A stretch of 11,954 nucleotides of DNA from Bacillota bacterium (lineage in GTDB: Bacteria > Bacillota > Bacilli > Alicyclobacillales > SLC66). The notes below the pieces were generated by a model. That model was not told the DNA's origin. It ran no database searches and saw only the letters and a program-made list of their open reading frames with translations. Position numbers and translations under genes: made by a program. Of this stretch, positions 6,592 through 11,954 are shown one piece after another; the first letter of the stretch is position 1, and every line of letters begins with the position of its first letter. Location: assembly GCA_021846145.1 (NCBI GenBank), contig JAJZCJ010000077.1, positions 1 through 11,954 on the forward strand. The letters are read 5' to 3'.

Positions 6592-8226
6592 TCATTCTAG
6601 TGTAATGCACTTAATCTGTTCCCAAGCAGGTGGAGTGTCAAACCATAGATCCTTTAGCCACAATGTGCCGTATTTAGAAAGTGGCGAAAGTGGCGATAAT
6701 ATCCGCTCTTGTTCTTTCGCTTTAGGATGAATCCAACTCTCCAATACCTGGGCGGAGGTAGCAATATCCTGATTTTTTCGCAGCAAAGACTTGCGCGCGC
6801 GATTGGACAAACGATCAATCCCTTTAGAAATGGTAAACTCTGTTTTTGCCAGCGCTCGATACAGTTGGACATCAAGCTCTACTAACGTGTTCTGAAAATC
6901 AGCGAGTTCTGCAAGTAGACACGATTTCAAACTGTCCAACGATAGCTGTAAATCCTTGGTCTCTCGCTCAAGTAACCGATCAAACACCACATTGCCCGCA
7001 AGCACATCATCAGCTTTAATTTGAAAGCGCTCAAGCGCCCGATTAACCTGACTAGTTAACAAAAACGCCCGCTGACGCAACAGCAAAGGGGGAATTTTAC
7101 GCTCACTTTCAATAAAAATCCCCTTCATCATGCCGTGATACGCAATTTCTGCCGCACCCCCAACATAACCAAGAACCGGAAGCAAATAATCTTGAGTCAC
7201 TGGCCGAAATAATACTCCCGCCGAAAAATCCTGAGGACGCTCCTCCAATCGACCAAGCAGTTCTTGCTGGCTGATTTTGCGTTTTGAATCGCGAAGCGTG
7301 TAAATACCCGTCTCAGGATCAAAATCAAGCGCACTCCTTTTACCGTGCTCAATCGTAAAAATCAGGGTATGAGTCGGTACCAATGCCACTTGTGGCACAA
7401 ATCCCAATTCTCGCACCGCTTGTTCTCCCTGTCTTGCCGCCAACTGAAAATCCGCAGGCCGTTCAATGACAGCGCGAAATGCATCGCTCATTAACTTGCG
7501 AATTTGAGTATCTAGCGGATTCACGAAGAGAATTGGATAATCTTGAAGCCATCTAGATAACAGTCGAACAAATCCGTCTACCATATTCTCGGTCGACAGA
7601 TAAGATGATGCAATCTCGGAAACAAGTTCTTCGCGATACATTCCCTCAGGAAGATGGATCGAAAGTTCATCGACAATCCGTTTGATTTCTTCACTTGCAA
7701 TTTTGTGATAGCCAATGGGTGTGCGCATAAACGGCTGCTCTCGCAAATGAGAACGATAAAGTTCACCATTATCCTTTATAAAAAAAGCTTCCGCCACTTC
7801 TTGAAAATCATGATCTTCCGCCGCAACCCAAAAAATAGGCACCACTGGACGATTCAGCAACTTTTCGTAATAATCGGCATATGCTACCGCGGTCACTGCC
7901 TTGTATAACGTATAAAGCGGACCAGTAAAAAGCCCTGCTTGTTGCCCCGTGACTACAGTCAACGCCTTGCTGTCTGCAAACTTATCAAGTAAAGCTTCTG
8001 TATGTGAAGTTACACCTGTCACACGTGCAGCATACGTGCGCAAAGCCTGTACGAGAGATTCCCTGCGCTTTGGCTGATAGTAAGCATCCACATCTTTCAC
8101 CCGAGTGACAAGGTCGGCGGTATCGCCTGCCTTGTAGTGATAGAGTGACTGTACTTTACTTTCACCACGCAAATATGCGTCTGCCAAAGGATTCCCAGTT
8201 ATTTTGTCCGTGTACCCTTTGATCAT
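6592..8226 (-). CDS. bshC: Bacillithiol synthase BshC (cysteine-adding enzyme, YllA family)
   Basis: BshC is the last enzyme of bacillithiol synthesis, joining cysteine to glucosaminyl-malate; bacillithiol is the main low-molecular-weight thiol of many Bacilli. The 544-aa product is close to the family length (about 539). Recognisable stretches are GQQAGLFTGPLYTLYK (94-109), PIFWVAAEDHDF (130-141) in the Rossmann-like core, and SAGVLFRPVTQDYLLP (335-350) running into GYVGGAAEIAYH. A long helical, probably coiled-coil region spans about 380-490. The C-terminal signature IHPKAKEQERIL (499-510) and KYG (518-520) is typical. The ATG at 8226-8224 has AAGGGG about 9 nt upstream. It lies 39 nt downstream of namA with no terminator between them, and upstream of mraZ, an order shared with B. 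subtilis. Confidence 0.95.
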   Translation of the reverse strand: MIKGYTDKITGNPLADAYLRGESKVQSLYHYKAGDTADLVTRVKDVDAYYQPKRRESLVQALRTYAARVTGVTSHTEALLDKFADSKALTVVTGQQAGLFTGPLYTLYKAVTAVAYADYYEKLLNRPVVPIFWVAAEDHDFQEVAEAFFIKDNGELYRSHLREQPFMRTPIGYHKIASEEIKRIVDELSIHLPEGMYREELVSEIASSYLSTENMVDGFVRLLSRWLQDYPILFVNPLDTQIRKLMSDAFRAVIERPADFQLAARQGEQAVRELGFVPQVALVPTHTLIFTIEHGKRSALDFDPETGIYTLRDSKRKISQQELLGRLEERPQDFSAGVLFRPVTQDYLLPVLGYVGGAAEIAYHGMMKGIFIESERKIPPLLLRQRAFLLTSQVNRALERFQIKADDVLAGNVVFDRLLERETKDLQLSLDSLKSCLLAELADFQNTLVELDVQLYRALAKTEFTISKGIDRLSNRARKSLLRKNQDIATSAQVLESWIHPKAKEQERILSPLSPLSKYGTLWLKDLWFDTPPAWEQIKCITLE

Positions 8227-8265
8227 TAGTAGAAACCCCTTGTATGTTAGACATGCCTATATTTA

Positions 8266-9285
8266 TTACATATACGCCCGATGATACGATTCAGGCACTT
8301 GTGGAGGTTGACCAAGCGCCTGCGCCGCAAAATGAGCCCAGTGTTTGTCCCGCAAAAAGCCTCTTCCAATAACCACCATGTCTGCTTTTTTGCTTTGAAT
8401 CACATGCTCTGCCAGTTGTGGGTTATCAAGCATACCCACCGCCATGACAGGTACGTCCACCGCCGCCTTGATCACTTGCGCAAATGGCAGCTGATACCCT
8501 GGATACACTGGCGGGACAACCGGAAGGTTCCCCCCGGAGCTAACATCGATAGCGCCGATCCCCGCCTGCACCATTTGTTTGCAAAAATTCACTACTTCAT
8601 CTAAAGAATAGCCTTGTGGATGGTACTCGCTAGCGGAAATGCGAACCGTGACAGGAATTTTACCATCAACCACAGCCACCACACGTTGTATCACTTCTAA
8701 CACAAAACGCATGCGCCCTTCTGGTGTCACCCCATCTTCATCAGTACGCAAATTGGAAAGAGGAGATAAAAATTCATGCAACAAGTAGCCGTGAGCGGCA
8801 TGAATCTCCACCACATCAAACCCGGCAGCCAGCGCGCGCTTGGCAGCTTGTTCAAAAGCCGTCATCACTTCTTGCATATGTGCTTTCGTCATGGCCATTG
8901 GTTGAGGAAATTTATCGCTAAAAGCAACGGCAGAAGGCGCAATCGCAGATTCTGGAGTCGTCGCTTTGCGACCTGCATGCGCTAATTGAACCCCCATTTT
9001 CGCGCCATGTTGATGATTGAACTCGACCAACTTGCGCAGTGGAGCGACGTGGCGATCATCGTAAATGCCAAGGTCATGCACCGAGATTCGCCCACGCGCT
9101 TCAACAGCCGTTGCCTCTGTCATGACAAGTGCAGGCCCTCCCAGAGCAAATGACCCATAATGCACCGTATGCCAATCAGTCACCAGCGAATCTTCTCCCG
9201 CCATATATTGACACATAGGAGAAACCATGATACGATTTTTTAAATGTAAATTTTTAATTTCTAAAACATCAAATAGACCGGGCAA
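8266..9285 (-). CDS. namA: NADPH dehydrogenase NamA (YqjM-type old yellow enzyme)
   Basis: NamA is an FMN-dependent ene-reductase that uses NADPH to reduce activated C=C bonds of enals, enones, quinones and some nitro compounds, and is linked to electrophile and oxidative stress. The 339-aa TIM-barrel protein matches YqjM length (338). Active-site residues are recognisable: Cys25 and Tyr27 in SPMCQY, Gln100 and Arg106 in QLAHAGRKA, and His162, His165 and Tyr167 in EIHAAHGYLLHEFLSPLSN. Arg336 in the C-terminal YHRAY corresponds to the arginine finger that reaches into the partner subunit in YqjM. FMN phosphate-binding segments GGNLP and VIGRGFLRD are present. The start is TTG at 9285-9283, with AGGAG 7 nt upstream. 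It probably shares a transcript with bshC. Confidence 0.95.
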   Translation of the reverse strand: MPGLFDVLEIKNLHLKNRIMVSPMCQYMAGEDSLVTDWHTVHYGSFALGGPALVMTEATAVEARGRISVHDLGIYDDRHVAPLRKLVEFNHQHGAKMGVQLAHAGRKATTPESAIAPSAVAFSDKFPQPMAMTKAHMQEVMTAFEQAAKRALAAGFDVVEIHAAHGYLLHEFLSPLSNLRTDEDGVTPEGRMRFVLEVIQRVVAVVDGKIPVTVRISASEYHPQGYSLDEVVNFCKQMVQAGIGAIDVSSGGNLPVVPPVYPGYQLPFAQVIKAAVDVPVMAVGMLDNPQLAEHVIQSKKADMVVIGRGFLRDKHWAHFAAQALGQPPQVPESYHRAYM

Positions 9286-9311
9286 AGTAAGGCTCCTCTC
9301 TCTCGGCTTTT

Positions 9312-9349
9312 AAGATAAAGATAACGCTATTCACTTTAATAAGTAAAGT
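9312..9349 (-). promoter_or_regulatory. Candidate promoter and palindromic operator upstream of namA
   Basis: The 75-nt gap between the comFB-family gene and namA contains an inverted repeat, ACTTTA (9333-9338), 5 nt, TAAAGT (9344-9349). On the minus strand TTTACT (9347-9342, 4/6 to TTGACA) is followed after 18 nt by TATCTT (9323-9318, 4/6 to TATAAT); a second TATCTT lies at 9317-9312. The palindrome overlaps the -35 and spacer, a position suited to repressor binding. The hexamers are weak and no cognate regulator is in the window. Confidence 0.35.
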
Positions 9350-9360
9350 TTCTCACTTTT

Positions 9361-9630
9361 CTAATTGTTGCGATGGTGTTGGTTCTTTTTTACGATCTCC
9401 ACTGCCATCGTCATTTCATGAAGAATGTCAATTTTTAATTGATCAGCCATTAACTTCGCCTTGATAAATGCTTCCCCCGTTTGCGTTGAACTATATTGAG
9501 GGGTTAGCTGATTAAGTGTAATCGCCATGATATCGTTCTTGCACTGATCACAAGTACAACCATCATAACCCGCCGCAAAATAATCATCTAAAGCTGAACG
9601 CACAGCACTTTCCAAAACATTAAATACCAC
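9361..9630 (-). CDS. ComFB-family protein (late competence ComFB domain)
   Basis: This small soluble protein has the ComFB-domain signature, CTCDQCKNDIMAITLNQLTPQY, given here as CTCDQCKNDI (residues 25-34 from the chosen start) followed by MAITLNQLTPQY. The three cysteines C25, C27 and C30 suggest metal binding. The chosen start is GTG at 9630-9628, with GGAGGG exactly 6 nt upstream, giving 89 aa. A longer in-frame start at 9678 would add 16 residues that run through this Shine-Dalgarno and look unlike the family. B. subtilis ComFB is encoded between DNA-uptake genes comFA and comFC; neither is present here, so this is a stand-alone paralogue or orthologue. Related ComFB proteins of cyanobacteria have been reported to bind cyclic dinucleotides; whether this one does is unknown. 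It is divergent from the small gene at 9796. Confidence 0.8.
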   Translation of the reverse strand: MVFNVLESAVRSALDDYFAAGYDGCTCDQCKNDIMAITLNQLTPQYSSTQTGEAFIKAKLMADQLKIDILHEMTMAVEIVKKNQHHRNN

Positions 9631-9739
9631 GGCAGTCCCTCCGCTCGAATGCAATATCCTGCAAGCAACGTAACACACTTAGATGCAGCAAGCAACTATC
9701 TACCCATACAAACTGGACAAACAACACGAGAGGGAAGCA

Positions 9740-9748
9740 TGGGATAAT
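9740..9748 (+). promoter_or_regulatory. Candidate extended -10 promoter for the small plus-strand gene
   Basis: TGG followed by GATAAT (9743-9748) forms an extended -10 element (TGn plus a 5/6 match to TATAAT). No good -35 lies at the right distance, which extended -10 promoters tolerate. Transcription would start near 9755, about 40 nt before the ATG. The rest of the 165-nt divergent spacer 9631-9795 shows no further structure that I trust, and I found no convincing promoter for the comFB-family gene. Confidence 0.35.
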
Positions 9749-9795
9749 CCTTTCTTGTACACAATAGGAGCGTAGCAAAGGAAGGGGCGACGATA

Positions 9796-10038
9796 ATGAA
9801 ATATAGCACTTGGCAAGGATTGCTCATTGGCATCGGGTTAGGGCTCGCTGGAGGGGCGTATTATCCAAAAATGCGTACGCGCATTCAAAAAAACATCCTG
9901 CTGCTCTCAAGCGTAACAGACGCCATGGTCAGTGGTGCAACAAAAGCTCAGGTCAACGTCAATAAATGGGTAGATGTGCTAAAAGATGACCCGCAAGATC
10001 AGCTGACAGACGAAGAAAATAGGCTGCCCTTATCATAA
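9796..10038 (+). CDS. Small glycine-rich single-pass membrane protein, YtxH-like, function unknown
   Basis: I do not recognise a specific family beyond a resemblance to YtxH-type small membrane proteins. The 80-aa product starts MKYSTWQG and has one hydrophobic helix at about residues 8-24 rich in glycine (LLIGIGLGLAGGAYYP), a GxxxG-like pattern that could mediate helix packing. A basic stretch (KMRTRIQK) and an amphipathic central part follow, then an acidic, polar tail. The ATG at 9796 has GGAAGGGG about 8 nt upstream, a good Shine-Dalgarno. It is the only plus-strand gene in the window, divergent from the comFB-family gene, and its TAA stop runs into the hairpin at 10037-10089. The strong ribosome site, membrane segment and terminator together argue for a real gene. 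Confidence 0.75.
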   Translation: MKYSTWQGLLIGIGLGLAGGAYYPKMRTRIQKNILLLSSVTDAMVSGATKAQVNVNKWVDVLKDDPQDQLTDEENRLPLS

Positions 10039-10089
10039 TGTAAAATGCTGCAGAAATGAGCGTGCCTCATTCCTGCAGCATTTTACATT
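10037..10089. terminator. Long bidirectional hairpin terminator between convergent genes
   Basis: AATGTAAAATGCTGCAG (10037-10053) is perfectly complementary to 10073-10089 (17 bp). After one mismatched pair, AATGAG (10055-10060) pairs with CTCATT (10066-10071) around a 5-nt loop. A/T-rich outer stem ends (AAAA and TTTT, then ATTT) can act as the U-tract on either strand. It fills nearly the whole 55-nt gap between the convergent stops at 10038 and 10094. Confidence 0.85.
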
Positions 10090-10093
10090 TTCA

Positions 10094-11614
10094 TTACACG
10101 GGATATACCGGATGCTTGCGATCAGAAAACCATAGGTCTTTACTTTCGTATTGGTTCAATCTGTGGATCAACTCATGTCTTAGCTGATCCGGATCGACAA
10201 TGGCATCGACCACCAACTCTGAAGCCAATCGATAGATGTCAATGTCTTGCTTATATTCTTCCCTTTTTTCTTCGACAAATCGCGAACGTTCCGGTTCTTC
10301 TAATTCTGCAATCTTATTGGAAAACACTGCGTTCACCGCCGCTTCCGGCCCCATCACCGCAATCTGAGCACCCGGAAGCGCGATGCACACATCTGGTTCA
10401 AAAGCAGGGCCTGCCATCGCATATAAGCCCGCACCATAAGCCTTCCTTACGATCACGGAAATTTTCGGTACTGTCGCCTCCGACATCGCCGCAATCATTT
10501 TTGCCCCATGTCGAATGATCCCGGCTCGTTCCACTTTCGTGCCAATCATAAAACCAGGAACATCGGCCAAGAAGATCAGTGGAATATGATAAGCGTCACA
10601 TAGCGTAATGAACCGCGCCGCTTTATCTGCCGAATCGACGAATAACACGCCACCTTTGACACGCGGTTGATTGGCAATAATGCCAACGGCTCGTCCATCT
10701 ATCCGCGCAAAGCCAGTGATTATTTCTTGGGCAAATAAGCGCTTGATTTCAAAGAAACTATCTTCATCCACCAGATGACTGATCAAGTCATGCATGTTAA
10801 ACGGCGCATTTTGATTGTCAGGGATCAAATCAGCGAGTGATTTAGGCATCAGCTTCGGCTCACGCGTTGTGTTACTATGTGGTAATTCCTCGAAGCTGGC
10901 GGGAAAATAAGCGAGATAATCACGCGCCATTTGAATCGCTTCTTCTTCATTTTTTGCTAATACATCACCCACACCACTAACAGAACAATGCATCCTTGCG
11001 CCGCCCATTTCTTCCAGCGTTACTTTTTCGCCAATCACCATTTCCGCCATGCGAGGTGAGCCCAAATACATGCTGGCGTTGCCATCTACCATGATGACCA
11101 CGTCGCAAAACGCAGGAATATACGCACCACCTGCCGCGGACGGACCAAATAACACACACACCTGTGGAATCATGCCTGACATTTTCACCTGATGATAAAA
11201 AATCCGCCCTGCCCCGCGGCGACCTGGAAACATTTCCAATTGATCCGTAATTCTCGCCCCTGCAGAATCCACAAAATACACCATCGGCACTTTGAGTTTG
11301 ATCGCAGTTTCTTGGATGCGCAAAATTTTCTCCACGGTTCGTTTGCCCCACGAACCTGCTTTCACCGTCGAGTCATTCGCCATCACGCAGACCGTTTGTC
11401 CATTGATTTTTCCCATTCCCGTCACGACACCATCCGCCGGCAAATCACCAGCTAACGCATTGGCAAACAGTCCATCTTCCGTCTCTAGTCCTTCATCGAG
11501 CAGCAAAGCTAATCGATCGCGAACGAACATTTTCCCTTGTTCCTTATTCTTTTCGTGGTAGCGCAAATGGCCACCCTTGCGAATCGTCACTTCCAATTTC
11601 ACGACCACATTCAC
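10094..11614 (-). CDS. Acyl-CoA carboxylase, carboxyltransferase (beta) subunit, YngE-like; probably methylcrotonyl-CoA carboxylase
   Basis: This subunit transfers a carboxyl group from carboxybiotin to an acyl-CoA. The 506-aa product has the two-domain crotonase-like fold of the family: N-domain about 30-280 and C-domain about 285-500. Visible motifs include DSAGARITDQ (116-125), the oxyanion-type GPSAAGGAYIPAFCD (157-171), ADVPGFMIGTKVERAGIIRHGA (positions 350-371) and RKAYGAGLYAMAG (390-402). Propionyl-CoA carboxylase PccB is the other possibility. The enoyl-CoA hydratase before it, as in yngF-yngE of B. subtilis, favours methylcrotonyl-CoA in leucine catabolism. Biotin carboxylase and biotin carrier genes would lie beyond the right edge. 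The GTG at 11614 overlaps the hydratase stop as GTGA; AGGAAGG lies almost on top of it, so GTG codons 3 (11608) or 5 (11602) may be the real start. Confidence 0.9.
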   Translation of the reverse strand: MNVVVKLEVTIRKGGHLRYHEKNKEQGKMFVRDRLALLLDEGLETEDGLFANALAGDLPADGVVTGMGKINGQTVCVMANDSTVKAGSWGKRTVEKILRIQETAIKLKVPMVYFVDSAGARITDQLEMFPGRRGAGRIFYHQVKMSGMIPQVCVLFGPSAAGGAYIPAFCDVVIMVDGNASMYLGSPRMAEMVIGEKVTLEEMGGARMHCSVSGVGDVLAKNEEEAIQMARDYLAYFPASFEELPHSNTTREPKLMPKSLADLIPDNQNAPFNMHDLISHLVDEDSFFEIKRLFAQEIITGFARIDGRAVGIIANQPRVKGGVLFVDSADKAARFITLCDAYHIPLIFLADVPGFMIGTKVERAGIIRHGAKMIAAMSEATVPKISVIVRKAYGAGLYAMAGPAFEPDVCIALPGAQIAVMGPEAAVNAVFSNKIAELEEPERSRFVEEKREEYKQDIDIYRLASELVVDAIVDPDQLRHELIHRLNQYESKDLWFSDRKHPVYPV

Positions 11615-11954
11615 CTTCCTAGATACTTAGGTTTTCGCTTCTCTGCGAATGCCAAGAGACCTTCTTTTCGGTCTTCTGTATTAATCACTTGCTCATAGGC
11701 GGCTTCTTCCACCGCCAGTCCGTCAACGAGCGGCTTGGCAAAACCTTCATCGATGGCCCATTTCGCTTGACGAATCGCAATCGGACCCGCTTGTGCAATT
11801 TCTTTGGCAAGCGCCTTTGCCTGCTGATGTACCTCTACATCTGTCACCAAATACTCAGCAATCCCCATTTGATATGCTTCCACGCCTGTCAATTTGCGCC
11901 CCGTAAAGATCAAATTCTTCGCGCGCGCCACGCCGATTAACCGACTCAGCCTTT
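11611..11954 (-). CDS. Enoyl-CoA hydratase/isomerase family protein, C-terminal part (cut by window edge), YngF-like
   Basis: The frame stays open to the right edge, so this is the last 113 or so residues of a crotonase-family protein (about 260 aa when complete). Reading in from the edge, RLSRLIGVARAKNLIFTG is the segment after the second catalytic glutamate region. It is followed by RKLTGVEAYQMGIAEYLV and ends in NTEDRKEGLLAFAEKRKPKY, all hallmark C-terminal crotonase sequences. The catalytic glutamates and oxyanion-hole residues are outside the window, so substrate cannot be read directly. The next gene is an acyl-CoA carboxyltransferase overlapping by 4 nt, as in B. subtilis yngF-yngE, so a methylglutaconyl-CoA hydratase role is inferred. 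A GTG at 11931 is an internal valine, not the start. Confidence 0.9.
   Translation of the reverse strand, partial: RLSRLIGVARAKNLIFTGRKLTGVEAYQMGIAEYLVTDVEVHQQAKALAKEIAQAGPIAIRQAKWAIDEGFAKPLVDGLAVEEAAYEQVINTEDRKEGLLAFAEKRKPKYLGR

Noticed and set aside
6679..6696. Perfect tandem 9-bp repeat (AAGTGGCGA twice) within bshC, coding SPLSPLS
   Set aside because: The stretch from QER to KYG has the length I recall for BshC homologues, so it looks like coincidental low-complexity coding rather than a recent insertion.
7654..7908. Plus-strand open frame of 84 codons opposite bshC
   Set aside because: It lies entirely inside a well-recognised gene on the other strand, has no ribosome site worth noting and no family-like sequence. 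The same applies to frames at 6-281, 1683-1985, 3034-3306, 8281-8604, 8724-8985 and 11192-11561.
10977..11351. Second minus-strand frame of 124 codons inside the carboxyltransferase gene
   Set aside because: It is a shifted reading of the conserved carboxyltransferase domain (for example of the GPSAAGGAY region), not a frameshift product, because the main frame is intact across it.
1..11954. Mobile elements, CRISPR arrays, tRNA/rRNA genes, toxin-antitoxin or defence modules
   Set aside because: No transposase, integrase, spaced-repeat array, cloverleaf or such gene pair was seen on either strand. The window reads as conserved chromosomal sequence, and I do not claim a new system in it.

Overview
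The window looks like chromosomal core sequence from an endospore-forming member of the Bacilli. SpoVD (a sporulation transpeptidase) implies spore formation, BshC implies bacillithiol rather than glutathione, and the cell-division gene order is the Firmicutes one. Moderate GC content, frequent GTG/TTG starts and strong purine-rich Shine-Dalgarno sites fit this. A member of the Alicyclobacillaceae or a related Bacillales lineage is my guess, but the sequence alone does not fix the genus. Almost everything lies on the minus strand, so transcription runs right to left.

Positions 1-6591 hold the start of the dcw (division and cell wall) cluster. In transcription order it is mraZ, rsmH, ftsL, pbpB, spoVD and murE, the last cut by the left edge. 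The genes are packed tightly: mraZ abuts rsmH, and ftsL overlaps pbpB by 4 nt. The cluster is separated from upstream bshC by a symmetrical terminator. The mraZ leader carries four TGGG-like boxes at exact 10-nt intervals, as expected for MraZ autoregulation. A good sigma-A-type promoter sits at the spoVD/murE junction and should let murE be expressed independently of the sporulation gene before it.

Positions 6592-9360 hold namA (old yellow enzyme ene-reductase) followed 39 nt later by bshC (bacillithiol synthase), with a candidate promoter and palindrome before namA. The two may form a small electrophile/thiol-stress unit. Positions 9361-10038 hold a ComFB-family gene (minus strand), a divergent spacer, and the only plus-strand gene, a small glycine-rich single-pass membrane protein. 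A long hairpin at 10037-10089 separates this from the right-hand operon.

Positions 10094-11954 hold a biotin-dependent acyl-CoA carboxylase carboxyltransferase subunit and, overlapping it by 4 nt, the C-terminal part of an enoyl-CoA hydratase. The pair has the same order as yngF-yngE of Bacillus subtilis, which suggests leucine/isovalerate catabolism (methylcrotonyl-CoA carboxylase plus methylglutaconyl-CoA hydratase).

I found no mobile elements, CRISPR, tRNA or rRNA, and no defence-like or clearly novel multi-gene system. The points most worth checking are regulatory: the MraZ boxes, the murE promoter, the namA palindrome, and a conserved cysteine pair in SpoVD.
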